Positions 41,076 to 49,383 of a stretch of DNA of 64,000 nucleotides are shown one piece after another. The position numbers and the translations under genes were made by a program. The notes under the pieces are model-generated. The model saw only the letters and a program-made list of their open reading frames with translations. It was not told the DNA's origin and did not search any database. Origin of the DNA: Croceivirga sp. (GTDB lineage: Bacteria > Bacteroidota > Bacteroidia > Flavobacteriales > Flavobacteriaceae); NCBI GenBank assembly GCA_028284935.1, contig JANQQQ010000039.1, positions 248,001 through 312,000 on the forward strand, given 5' to 3'. Positions within the stretch are counted from its first letter, which is position 1. Each line of letters begins with the position of its first letter.

Positions 41076-41605
41076 TAAATTTTCATGTTTTCCCGTATTT
41101 GGGAAATACAGCTTCTATTACGTGTTTTAACGGTTCCTATGGGAATATTCAACTGCTCTGCGACTTCTTTTTGGGTAAAGCCCTTAAAATAGAGCAATTC
41201 AATTAACTCGGTGCATTTTTCCTTTAATCCTTTCAGCAATTTTCTCAGACCGATAATATCAATTTTTGAATCCATATCATCGTGTGCCTCCAAATTACCT
41301 ACGAAGTAATTTGTAGACAGGTTCTTTTTCCAATTCTTGTGGGATTTTGAACGAAGCTCATCTATTGCAGCGTTTCTTGCAATATTTAATAGCCACGTAA
41401 AAAAACGGCCCTTCGAAGGATTAAAACCATTGGCATTGTTCCAGATTTTTACAAAAACATCTTGGCAGATTTCCTCGGACCGTTCGGGGTTTTGGACGAT
41501 GTTATTGATCACTCCAAGAATATTTTCGGCATACATGCTATGTAGCTGTTCAAATGCGGCCACATCCTTTTTTTGAAACTTACTGATTAAGGTGTCTAGG
41601 TCCAT
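41075..41605 (-). CDS. ECF-type RNA polymerase sigma factor
   Basis: A 176-residue sigma-70 family factor with region 2 (EQLHSMYAENILGVINNIVQ then EEICQDVFVKIWNN and FFTWLLNIARNAAIDELRSK) and region 4 (LIELLYFKGFTQKEVAEQLN, IPIGTVKTRNRSCI). It belongs to the group paired with RskA-like anti-sigma factors, and overlaps that gene by one base. Its regulon cannot be deduced here. Transcription is leftward; 50 bp separate it from the TesA-like gene. Confidence 0.9.
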   Translation of the reverse strand: MDLDTLISKFQKKDVAAFEQLHSMYAENILGVINNIVQNPERSEEICQDVFVKIWNNANGFNPSKGRFFTWLLNIARNAAIDELRSKSHKNWKKNLSTNYFVGNLEAHDDMDSKIDIIGLRKLLKGLKEKCTELIELLYFKGFTQKEVAEQLNIPIGTVKTRNRSCISQIRENMKI

Positions 41606-41654
41606 AGCAATGAACCCAAATATAAGAAATGATTTAGCGCTTTAAATGGATTAT

Positions 41655-42347
41655 TCAGGGTGAATTGACCTCTTCTTTTAAGACCTTCCAGACATTTTCC
41701 GTAACAATTTTATGGCCTTCCGGAGCAGGGTGGATGCCATCCTCAAGATTTAACTCAGGTATACCGGCAACACCATCCAACAAAAAGGGAATCAAAGGAA
41801 TTTCATTTTTTTGGGCCAGTTCAGGAAATATCTTTCGAAACTCGCTGGTGTATTCTGGGCCCATATTGGGCGGGATCTGCATTCCGGCCAATACGATTTG
41901 GGTACTGGGATTTTTGTTTTTGACCTCGTCAATGATGGCCTGCAAGTTGCTTCGTGTTTGGTCCAACGGAATTCCCCTTAGCCCATCGTTGGCCCCTAAC
42001 TCCAAAACGAAAACATCAACTTTTTGATTAAGTACCCAATTGATCCGATTGAGTCCCCCAGAAGTAGTTTCCCCACTTAATCCGGAATTGATTACCGTGT
42101 AATCTTTGCCTAAAGAATCCAGGCGTTCCTGGATGAGGGCAGGAAACGCTTCTTCCAGCTCTATTCCGTAACCGGCAGTTAGGCTATCCCCAAAGAATAG
42201 AATAACCTTATTGGTGGCCTTAGTGACAACTTCGGAGGCCTCCTCGGTTTCATTGGATAGCTCCCCTCCTTCGGACTTGGGTGCCTCTTTGCAATTAACC
42301 AGGAAGAAGAGTAGAAAAAAATAACGAAACTTTAAGATGTGCGGCAT
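41655..42347 (-). CDS. tesA: TesA-like SGNH arylesterase/thioesterase I, lipoprotein
   Basis: A 230-residue SGNH hydrolase. Block I is FFGDSLTAGYG with Ser55, block II has the GLSGETTSGG loop, block III is GANDGLRG and block V is DGIHPAPEGH with Asp and His. The N-terminus is a type II signal (FFLLFFLVNC, Cys19) with a Ser/Glu tether, whereas E. coli TesA is a soluble periplasmic enzyme. It is divergent from ybbA-ybbP (67 bp to the YbbA start), the same gene neighbourhood as in Proteobacteria, so it probably works with that ABC system on lipid-like substrates. Confidence 0.88.
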   Translation of the reverse strand: MPHILKFRYFFLLFFLVNCKEAPKSEGGELSNETEEASEVVTKATNKVILFFGDSLTAGYGIELEEAFPALIQERLDSLGKDYTVINSGLSGETTSGGLNRINWVLNQKVDVFVLELGANDGLRGIPLDQTRSNLQAIIDEVKNKNPSTQIVLAGMQIPPNMGPEYTSEFRKIFPELAQKNEIPLIPFLLDGVAGIPELNLEDGIHPAPEGHKIVTENVWKVLKEEVNSP

Positions 42348-42414
42348 GGTGTATGGGTAAATTAATCAAAATCATTTGCCTAATTTTCGGGTTTTTCGAA
42401 AAGAAAGCAAAACC

Positions 42415-43104
42415 ATGTCAAAGATATTAAACGTGAACCAGTTGGGGAAGACCTATACCAGTGGCTCCAAGGAATTAACAGTGTTACAGGACATCTCCTT
42501 TAGCATAGACCAAGGGGAGACGTTTGCCATAGTTGGACCTTCCGGGAGTGGTAAAACGACCCTGCTAGGACTTTGCGCTGGTTTGGATCGTGCAGATACG
42601 GGATCCGTGGAACTTTGCGGCCAAAATTTGGCGGACTTAAATGAGGATGGATTGGCGTTATTGAGAAATAAGGAGGTGGGGTTTATTTTCCAGAATTTTC
42701 AATTGTTGCCCACATTGAGCGCCTTGGAAAATGTGGTAGTCCCATTGGAGTTGCAGGGTAAGAAAAATCCTGGTAAGATAGGAATGGAACTATTGGATAA
42801 GGTAGGTTTAAAAGACCGATTTCATCATTATCCCTCCCAATTGTCCGGTGGCGAGCAGCAGCGGGTAGCTCTTGCCAGGGCCTTCTCGGCCAGACCCACG
42901 ATTCTTTTTGCTGACGAGCCGACAGGAAATCTAGATCAAGAGACGGGAGAAAAAGTCGTTAACTTGCTTTTTGAACTTAATAAAGAAGCAGGAACTACTT
43001 TGGTCATTGTGACCCATGATATGGATTTGGCCCAAAAGAACCAACGTATTTTAAAGCTGAAAGGTGGCAAGGTTTTTTCCAATACGGAAACCGAGTTGGC
43101 GTGA
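42415..43104 (+). CDS. ybbA: ABC transporter ATP-binding protein, YbbA-like
   Basis: About 229 residues from ATG 42415; the in-frame TTG at 42376 lies inside the short divergent promoter gap. Walker [11 protein letters not shown]-loop in [11 protein letters not shown], signature [14 protein letters not shown], Walker [13 protein letters not shown] and the switch His in IVTHDMDLA are all present, in the order of the MacB/LolD/YbbA subfamily that pairs with FtsX-type permeases. The stop overlaps the permease start by 4 bp. It most likely energises the YbbP-like protein. Confidence 0.93.
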   Translation: MSKILNVNQLGKTYTSGSKELTVLQDISFSIDQGETFAIVGPSGSGKTTLLGLCAGLDRADTGSVELCGQNLADLNEDGLALLRNKEVGFIFQNFQLLPTLSALENVVVPLELQGKKNPGKIGMELLDKVGLKDRFHHYPSQLSGGEQQRVALARAFSARPTILFADEPTGNLDQETGEKVVNLLFELNKEAGTTLVIVTHDMDLAQKNQRILKLKGGKVFSNTETELA

Positions 43105-45656
43105 GTATGAAACAACAGGGCAAATCAAAATCAGGTTGGGATTGGATTTTTAAAATGGCATGGCGCGATAGTCGTGCCAGTGCTAAAAGGCTATTCCTTT
43201 TCATGGCTTCGATTATTTTGGGTATTGCTGCGGTAGTTTCCATCCAGTCGTTCAGTGATAACCTAAAGAAGAATATTGCCTTACAGTCCAAGGCCTTGAT
43301 GGGTGCTGATTTTCTTATTGACAGTAATCAGCCCCCCAATGAACGGGTACTGGCAATCATCGATTCATTGGGAGGTGCTGATGCCCGAGGGGTAAGTTTT
43401 CCTTCAATGGGGTTGTTTCCCAAATCCGGGGATGCGCGATTGATTGGTGTGAAAGGTGTGGAAGGAAAGTATCCCTTCTATGGTGAATTGGAAACCAAGC
43501 CTCAATCGGCTGCCCAATCCTATCAGGAAGGCGGGGGAGCTTTGGTTGATGCTACCTTAATGCTTCAGTTTGATTCAAAGGTTGGGGATTCCATTAAAAT
43601 CGGGAATGTGGTTTTTCCCATAGTAGGGCAGCTCATTTCATCACCTGGGACGGGAGGAATAGGGGCATCCATAGCACCACCGGTTTGGATTCCACAGCGA
43701 ATGATTGAAGCTACAGGACTAATTCAAACAGGGAGTAGGGTAGGTTATGATTTTTACTTTGTTGCCGAAGAAGGGCAAGACCTTCAGGCTCTGGACAAGA
43801 TTGTGGACCCCCAATTGGACGTTGAAAATGCGGATTTGGACACCCATATTTCAACTGGTCAACGACTGGGGAGGAGTTACGATAATTTTGGGAAGTTCCT
43901 CAATTTGGTAGCTTTTATTGCCCTATTACTGGGTTGTGTGGGTATTGCGAGTTCCGTACACATTCACATCAAGGAAAAGCTACGCTCCGTTGCCGTTCTA
44001 AAGTGTATAGGTGCAACAAGGAAACAAACTTTCTTGATCTACCTAATTCAAATTGCCGGAATGGGACTTTTAGGCGGAGCTATTGGTGTACTGACGGGCC
44101 TACTGCTGCAACAAGCCTTTCCCACAATTTTAAAGGATTTTTTGCCCTTTGATGTTGAAATCAGCCTTGCCCCTGATGCCATTCTGATGGGATTGGTTCT
44201 TGGGTTGCTAATGTCCATATTGTTTGCTTTAACCCCTCTATTAAGTACATGGTACGTTTCTCCATTGCAGGTCCTCCGGGTACAGGAAAATATGCCCAAT
44301 AAGTCCCAGACCTCACGATTACTCGTCTTTGCCGGGATACTGTTGTTCATTTTTACCTTCGCCTATTGGTTGTTGGGCGATTTGAGGTATGCTTTTTTCT
44401 TTGTACTTGCCATAGTGGTGGTATTCTTGGTCTTAGGGGCGCTCGCCACTTTTCTTATGCGATTGGTCAAGCGTTTCTTTCCAACATCTTGGGGTTTTAC
44501 CACAAGACAAAGCCTCCTAAACTTATACCGACCGAACAACCAAACCATTGTACTGATTTTGGCCATTGGAGTAGGAACCTTTCTCATAAGTACACTTTAT
44601 TTTACCAGGGATATTCTATTGGCAAGAACCGCTCTTGAAACTTCCTCAAAGACCCCGAATCTCATTCTTATGGATGTTCAGACCGAGGAACGGGAGGCAG
44701 CCATGACCAGTATTACCAAAGCAGGGAGGGAAGTTTTGAATAACATCCCCATTATCACCATGCGAATGCAGCAAATTAAGGATAGGCCCGTTCGGGAGTT
44801 AATTTTGGATACCACTACCACCATGAACCGATGGGTTTTGCATCATGAGTTTCGAGTGACCTACCGTGATTCCATGATCATGTCAGAGACGACAACGGGA
44901 GGGGATTGGCCCGCGCAAATTAAAAAAGAGGGATACATACCCATATCATTGGCCCAAAACGTAGCTGATGACGCCGAGGTAGCCTTGGGCGATATTATTG
45001 TTTTTAATATACAAGGGGTACTTATGAAAACCGTAGTAGCCCATCTTAGGGAAGTAGATTGGGCACGAATGCAAATCAACTTTTCCATTCTTTTTCCTTC
45101 AGGGGTACTTGAAGATGCCCCCCAATTTCATGTACTTACGACCAATTTGCCGGATGCCATCAGCTCAGCTCAGTTACAACGCCAATTGGTTCGTTTATTC
45201 CCAACGGTGTCCATTATCGATTTAAGGCAAGTAATAACGGTTATTGAAGATATTTTAAACAAAATTTCATGGGTCATCAATTTTATGGCATTTTTTAGCA
45301 TCCTCACAGGGATAATTGTTCTGATTGGTTCGGTGAGAACAAGCAAATATCAAAGAATGAAGGAGAGTGTGCTCTTGCGGACCCTTGGAGCCAAAGACCG
45401 TCAAATCCTTAAGATTACTGCATTGGAGTATCTTTATTTGGGACTTTTAGGCGCAGGTATGGGCGTAATTTTAGCGCTTTTGGGCAGTTGGCTCTTGGCA
45501 CAATTTGTATTTGAAACTTCATTTACGCCTTCCTTGGCCCCCTTCATTTTGGTTTTGCCTGGGATCAGTGCTTTGGTGCTGCTCATTGGCTTGTTGAACA
45601 GTCGAACGGCTATCAAGAGCTCCCCATTGGTGGTACTCCGAAAAGAACTGAGCTAA
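43101..45656 (+). CDS. ybbP: FtsX-family ABC permease, YbbP-like
   Basis: An 851-residue permease (GTG 43101 in the overlap, or ATG 43107). The topology is the YbbP plan: an N-terminal helix (about 32-50), a large extracytoplasmic domain, a first FtsX unit of four helices (about 268-370), a second pair around 400-450, a second extracytoplasmic part and a final FtsX unit (about 730-840). Conserved FtsX features include LRSVAVLKCIGATRKQTFLI and SVLLRTLGAKDRQILK. In E. coli YbbA-YbbP and TesA are linked genetically, and here they are divergent neighbours. Confidence 0.92.
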   Translation: MSMKQQGKSKSGWDWIFKMAWRDSRASAKRLFLFMASIILGIAAVVSIQSFSDNLKKNIALQSKALMGADFLIDSNQPPNERVLAIIDSLGGADARGVSFPSMGLFPKSGDARLIGVKGVEGKYPFYGELETKPQSAAQSYQEGGGALVDATLMLQFDSKVGDSIKIGNVVFPIVGQLISSPGTGGIGASIAPPVWIPQRMIEATGLIQTGSRVGYDFYFVAEEGQDLQALDKIVDPQLDVENADLDTHISTGQRLGRSYDNFGKFLNLVAFIALLLGCVGIASSVHIHIKEKLRSVAVLKCIGATRKQTFLIYLIQIAGMGLLGGAIGVLTGLLLQQAFPTILKDFLPFDVEISLAPDAILMGLVLGLLMSILFALTPLLSTWYVSPLQVLRVQENMPNKSQTSRLLVFAGILLFIFTFAYWLLGDLRYAFFFVLAIVVVFLVLGALATFLMRLVKRFFPTSWGFTTRQSLLNLYRPNNQTIVLILAIGVGTFLISTLYFTRDILLARTALETSSKTPNLILMDVQTEEREAAMTSITKAGREVLNNIPIITMRMQQIKDRPVRELILDTTTTMNRWVLHHEFRVTYRDSMIMSETTTGGDWPAQIKKEGYIPISLAQNVADDAEVALGDIIVFNIQGVLMKTVVAHLREVDWARMQINFSILFPSGVLEDAPQFHVLTTNLPDAISSAQLQRQLVRLFPTVSIIDLRQVITVIEDILNKISWVINFMAFFSILTGIIVLIGSVRTSKYQRMKESVLLRTLGAKDRQILKITALEYLYLGLLGAGMGVILALLGSWLLAQFVFETSFTPSLAPFILVLPGISALVLLIGLLNSRTAIKSSPLVVLRKELS

Positions 45657-45682
45657 AAAAAGCCACATGAAGGTGGCTTTAT
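45655..45682. terminator. Bidirectional terminator between the permease and superoxide dismutase genes
   Basis: Stem AGCCAC (45661-45666) / GTGGCT (45673-45678) with six-base loop. Six A precede it, giving a strong T-tract on the minus strand, and TTTA follows on the plus strand. It can end transcription from both convergent genes. Confidence 0.75.
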
Positions 45683-45706
45683 ATTCAATTCAGAAAAGCA
45701 GGGTCT

Positions 45707-46435
45707 TTAGGACATTCTGGAAGCCACCTTGTCCCAGTTGATGATTTTAATGATGTTTTGAAGATAATCCCCTCTTTTGTTTTGATATTTTAAATAGTAC
45801 GCATGCTCCCACACATCTATGCCTAAAATAGGGGTTCCCATCCGTTCCGCCACCTGCATTAGGGGGTTGTCTTGATTGGGCGTTGAGCAAATATGGAGTT
45901 TTTTATCATTGTCTTGACAAACCCATGCCCAACCTGAACCGAATCGTTTCGCCCCAGCTTCGGCCAACTGATTTTTAAATGCTTCCTCAGAGCCAAAATC
46001 CTTAATTATATGTGATTTTAAGGACTCACTCATTCCTTCACTTCCAGGGGTGAGTATATCCCAATACAGCGTATGGTTGTAAAAACCTCCTCCATTGTTA
46101 CGAATAGCGGTAGGAAGATTGTCCATAGTTAATATTTCCTCTATGGTTTTACCTGAAATGTTGGCCTCTTTTAAAGCAGCATTCAATTTGTTGGTGTAAC
46201 CTTGGTGATGTTTTGAGTGGTGGATTTCCATTGTCATGGCATCAATGGTATCGGGGAACGCATTGTAACCGTAGTGAATCTCTGGTAAGGTAAAAGAGGT
46301 GGCTGCAACAGCTGCCGTTTCCGTGGTTTCTTCTTTTTTAGTGTCGGTTTTACAAGATGACAATAAAACACTCGGAGCCACTGTCATACCAGTGGTGGCG
46401 ATTACCGTATTCTTTAAAAACTTGCGCTTATTCAT
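45707..46435 (-). CDS. Exported Fe/Mn superoxide dismutase with lipoprotein signal
   Basis: A 242-residue superoxide dismutase. The catalytic fold starts at FTLPEIHYGYNAFPDTIDAM and has metal ligands in MEIHHSKHHQGY, NHTLYWD, and IDVWEHAYYLKY. In front is a leader, MNKRKFLKNTVIATTGMTVAP then LLSSC, with a KRKFLK near-Tat motif and a lipobox Cys, followed by a TDTKKEETTETAAV tether. So the enzyme seems to be exported and lipid-anchored, protecting the envelope from superoxide. It is upstream of no stress operon; the next gene on its strand starts 55 bp from it. Confidence 0.88.
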   Translation of the reverse strand: MNKRKFLKNTVIATTGMTVAPSVLLSSCKTDTKKEETTETAAVAATSFTLPEIHYGYNAFPDTIDAMTMEIHHSKHHQGYTNKLNAALKEANISGKTIEEILTMDNLPTAIRNNGGGFYNHTLYWDILTPGSEGMSESLKSHIIKDFGSEEAFKNQLAEAGAKRFGSGWAWVCQDNDKKLHICSTPNQDNPLMQVAERMGTPILGIDVWEHAYYLKYQNKRGDYLQNIIKIINWDKVASRMS

Positions 46436-46489
46436 AGTAGTGTTTTTAGGATTTGTTCGAAGTTAACCATAAAATGTAGCGATGTCAAC

Positions 46490-46972
46490 CTAAAGGGACT
46501 TTAATAACTCTTTATTCTCCCGAACACCCCGCTTTAGATTTTCACATAGAACCAGCGTCTTGTCTATCTTTTTTTGGGAGTCCTTAAAACGTGTAATCAT
46601 ATAGATAATACCCCGCTGTTTTCCTTTGGTAAAGGATTCAAAAATTTGAAAGGCCTCATAATCACTCAGCATTACGGCCTCAAATTCTTCCGGTACCTCA
46701 ACGCCATATTTTGAAGTGTCCTGAAAGAACTGCAATTGAAAATAATCATTCGGCAAGAGACCGAGTTCCTTCTGTTTATTTTTACTGAACATCATGGTGT
46801 ACTGACCGTAATATTTTCTAAGAGCGGCGAAGAACTCGATGGTTTTCGTTTCAAAAGAAGCCCTTACCTTTACCCGCGAATACCCCTTTTGCACAAAAGG
46901 TTCGGCAACGTGGTCCGGAATAACAATACTGTGTGTTCCCCTAACGGCAACTTCAAAAATGGCACTTTGCAT
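46490..46972 (-). CDS. YdeI/OmpD-associated family protein (DUF1905 plus OmdA)
   Basis: A 160-residue protein: N-terminal DUF1905-like barrel (residues about 1-88, FEVAVRGTHSIVIPDHVAEP, GLLPNDYFQLQ), then a C-terminal OmdA-type helical part (GVEVPEEFEAVMLSDYEAFQ, FESFTKGKQRGIIYMI). Homologues have been tied to bacteriocin or antimicrobial peptide tolerance, and no mechanism is established. It is on the same strand and upstream of the superoxide dismutase gene with a 54 bp gap. A second, different YdeI protein is at 60425. Confidence 0.85.
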   Translation of the reverse strand: MQSAIFEVAVRGTHSIVIPDHVAEPFVQKGYSRVKVRASFETKTIEFFAALRKYYGQYTMMFSKNKQKELGLLPNDYFQLQFFQDTSKYGVEVPEEFEAVMLSDYEAFQIFESFTKGKQRGIIYMITRFKDSQKKIDKTLVLCENLKRGVRENKELLKSL

Positions 46973-47052
46973 TTGTTAAGCTTTGTTCCCTGAAAATACA
47001 GCTTTTGTACTTAGGATAAACCACAAAATTGCTGGGGTTTTTATTTAAAACA

Positions 47053-47077
47053 TCGATAAAATGTAAATTTTTATCGA
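47053..47077. promoter_or_regulatory. Inverted repeat TCGATAAAA-N7-TTTTATCGA
   Basis: Perfect 9-base arms (47053-47061 and 47069-47077) around a seven-base centre, in the intergenic region upstream of the leftward YdeI gene. With the preceding A it contains ATCGATAAAA, the 10-mer also found upstream of oxyR (12366) and of the membrane gene at 55307 (55162). It might be an operator dyad. Confidence 0.45.
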
Positions 47078-47157
47078 CGAAATACTATTTTTTTGAAATG
47101 ACCGTTTACTAAATTGAATTGAAGCATTTCCCCCAATGTTTGGATGAAGTAAAACAC

Positions 47158-47367
47158 ATGACCATACGCCGACCTAACAAATATCTTGATTTTATTGCTT
47201 ATTGTAATAAGAGGAAAACCTTTTCCAGGGATTATCAAAATGCAAAAGCTAGACTTTTTAGCGGCGATTTGCATATTGATGATTACTTCCAAAGACTACG
47301 AAACATTCAAAAAGAAGCTATTGAGCTTGAACTCGAATACTTCGATATTCTCCACCTACGCATGTGA
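47158..47367 (+). CDS. Possible small basic/helical hypothetical protein
   Basis: A 69-residue ORF from ATG 47158 (or 82 residues from TTG 47119). The sequence MTIRRPNKYLDFIAYCNKRK, then SRDYQNAKARLFSGDLHIDD and RLRNIQKEAIELELEYFDIL, is polar and amphipathic, which looks protein-like. Nothing in the opposite strand explains this gap better, and the next gene converges 3 bp away. No domain is recognised and no neighbour supports it. Confidence 0.4.
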   Translation: MTIRRPNKYLDFIAYCNKRKTFSRDYQNAKARLFSGDLHIDDYFQRLRNIQKEAIELELEYFDILHLRM

Positions 47368-47369
47368 GG

Positions 47370-48587
47370 TTAGACCAAAGTAGTTATTACCTGGGTCTCG
47401 CTATGTAAAGTTTTATGAACTGGGCATTTATCTGCTATTTGCACTAAACGTTCCCGCTGTTTTTCATCCAAGTTCCCAGTAATTTTCAATTCTCGGTGGA
47501 AGGTGTCAATTTTGGCACTGGTATCCTCACAATTTTCGCAATCCTCGGCATGGGTTTTACTGTAAGAGGTATGTACTTCTACGTTGTCCAGGTGCCAACC
47601 TTTTCTCTTGGCATACATCTGTAATGTCATAACGGTACAGGCTGATAAACCGGCAGATACCAACTCATAGGGCGATGGGCCAAAATCATTGCCGCCAAAG
47701 CTTTCAGGTTCATCGGCGAGCATATAGTGATTGCCGACCTTCATTTGAGTGGTAAAGCCATCTTCGGCATCCAAACTGGCTGCTACTTGATGTTTGGTCT
47801 TCAAATCCGGTACAACCCTATCGCTTACCTCCAAATAACGTTTTGCCCAACCTGAAATAATTTCGCCAACGTATTGGGAATCTTCTTTATTGAAGAGCAA
47901 ATGATCGGCACCATCCAAGGAAACAAAACTTTTGGGATGATGGGCGGCTACATAGATTTCTTCCGCGTTTTTGATTCCGACCGTGTTGTCTTGAGGGGAG
48001 TGCAGTATTAACAGGGGTTTTCTAAGTGCCTTTGCCGTCTCAGGTAATGATTTGGTCTCCAAATCATCCAAAAACTGTTTTTTAATGGTAAAATCCCGTC
48101 CACTTAGATTAACCACCGCCTGTCCCGTTTCCCTTATTTCTTCAATTCCGCTTTTAAGTAAATGCTTTACATGTACGGGATTGGAAGGTGCTCCCACTGT
48201 TGCAATAGCCTTTACCGAGGCAATTTCGGCAGCTGCAAAAATAACGGCCGCCCCACCCAGGGAGTGGCCAATCAGAAGGGTGGGGGATTGATAGTTTTCC
48301 TTCAAATAGTCTGAAGCGGCCACCAAATCCCCAACATTTCCTGAAAAATTGGTGTCTTCGAAATCGCCTTCACTTTCTCCCAAGCCCGTGAAATCAAAAC
48401 GTAAAACAGCAAAACCATTATTGGTCAACGCCTTGCTTATGTTTCGTACAGCGGAAAGGTTTTTTGTACAGGTAAAACAATGTGCGAACAAAGCATAATT
48501 GTGCGGATGCCTATCAACGGGCATTTCCAATCGACCTACTAATTTTTGGCCATGTTTGTTAAGAAATTCAACTTTGGTAGTATCCAT
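47370..48587 (-). CDS. Bifunctional alpha/beta hydrolase - OsmC family protein
   Basis: A 405-residue fusion. Residues about 1-255 are an alpha/beta hydrolase (HPHNYALFAHCFTCTKNLSA, nucleophile in LIGHSLGGAAV, acid near HSPQDNTVG, His in LDGADHLLF). Residues about 260-405 form an OsmC-like domain with both peroxidatic-type Cys (GLSACTVMTLQMYAKRKGW and ADKCPVHKTL). OsmC proteins reduce organic hydroperoxides. The fusion is common in Bacteroidetes and Proteobacteria; a combined role in lipid hydroperoxide or ester detoxification is inferred. Confidence 0.9.
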   Translation of the reverse strand: MDTTKVEFLNKHGQKLVGRLEMPVDRHPHNYALFAHCFTCTKNLSAVRNISKALTNNGFAVLRFDFTGLGESEGDFEDTNFSGNVGDLVAASDYLKENYQSPTLLIGHSLGGAAVIFAAAEIASVKAIATVGAPSNPVHVKHLLKSGIEEIRETGQAVVNLSGRDFTIKKQFLDDLETKSLPETAKALRKPLLILHSPQDNTVGIKNAEEIYVAAHHPKSFVSLDGADHLLFNKEDSQYVGEIISGWAKRYLEVSDRVVPDLKTKHQVAASLDAEDGFTTQMKVGNHYMLADEPESFGGNDFGPSPYELVSAGLSACTVMTLQMYAKRKGWHLDNVEVHTSYSKTHAEDCENCEDTSAKIDTFHRELKITGNLDEKQRERLVQIADKCPVHKTLHSETQVITTLV

Positions 48588-48639
48588 ACAAAGCGGATTT
48601 ATAAAATGGTGAAAAATTCAATTAGGTAACCATTGATCC

Positions 48640-49383
48640 CTAACCTTTAAAAACACCTCTTAAGTCGGGGTTAAAGAATAAACCTATCTGCCATCGGTTA
48701 AATACGGTATCGGTAAATTGATTTCTTAGATACCCAAATTGCACACTGCTATTTTTGGTAATATGAATTCCGAAAGCGCCATAAAGCCGATTTTGGTCAA
48801 AGAGATTGTCCTGTAGATTGATGAAAAGCTCATCATAAAAATTAAGGAAAAGGGTTTTGGTCAATGGCACCATCATTTGCAATCGGTAACGGGCACGGTG
48901 TTCCGTTCTTGAAAGATCTTGTTCTGGATTACTTAAAACGTTAGTTTGTGATATGAACCGCTGCTCCAAACGGTACCTATGCTCAAAAAGAAATTCCCAA
49001 ACCTTGTTCGTCAAAATGAACTGTTGAAAAATCCTGTGCTCTTTTAGGTTAGCCCTACTGGGGCTTTCTAAAAATGTTGGGTCGGTTTCAATAAAGGCAT
49101 AACCCAAGGTTGCAATAGCATTGTTATTGATATGGTAATTCCCACCAGTTCTCAATAAAAGTTGATTGAAATTGTCCGAGGTCTCAAAATATCGAAACTG
49201 TGCCTCCGTGTGGATACTCCAGCGTTCCGACACCCGGTTCATGCCAAAATACATATACCAGATGCCCCTTTCGTTTTCACCCAGTATAGGTTCTGGGACT
49301 GATTCTTCTTGGGCACTACAAAAAAATGCTCCTCCCAAAACAGTTAAGAGGAGCATTCGAAAACTAAAGGTCACTTTCTTCAA
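48640..49383 (-). CDS. DUF2490 domain-containing outer membrane protein
   Basis: A 247-residue protein with signal peptide (MKKVTFSFRMLLLTVLGGAFFCSAQ) and a beta-barrel pattern, with WYMYFGMNRVSERWSIHTEAQ, QQFILTNKVWEFLFEHRYRL and the GAFGIHITKNSSVQFGYLR ending of DUF2490. It is a probable outer membrane barrel of unknown function. It overlaps the end of the S9 peptidase gene by 20 bp on the same strand, so it may be co-transcribed with it. Confidence 0.85.
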   Translation of the reverse strand: MKKVTFSFRMLLLTVLGGAFFCSAQEESVPEPILGENERGIWYMYFGMNRVSERWSIHTEAQFRYFETSDNFNQLLLRTGGNYHINNNAIATLGYAFIETDPTFLESPSRANLKEHRIFQQFILTNKVWEFLFEHRYRLEQRFISQTNVLSNPEQDLSRTEHRARYRLQMMVPLTKTLFLNFYDELFINLQDNLFDQNRLYGAFGIHITKNSSVQFGYLRNQFTDTVFNRWQIGLFFNPDLRGVFKG

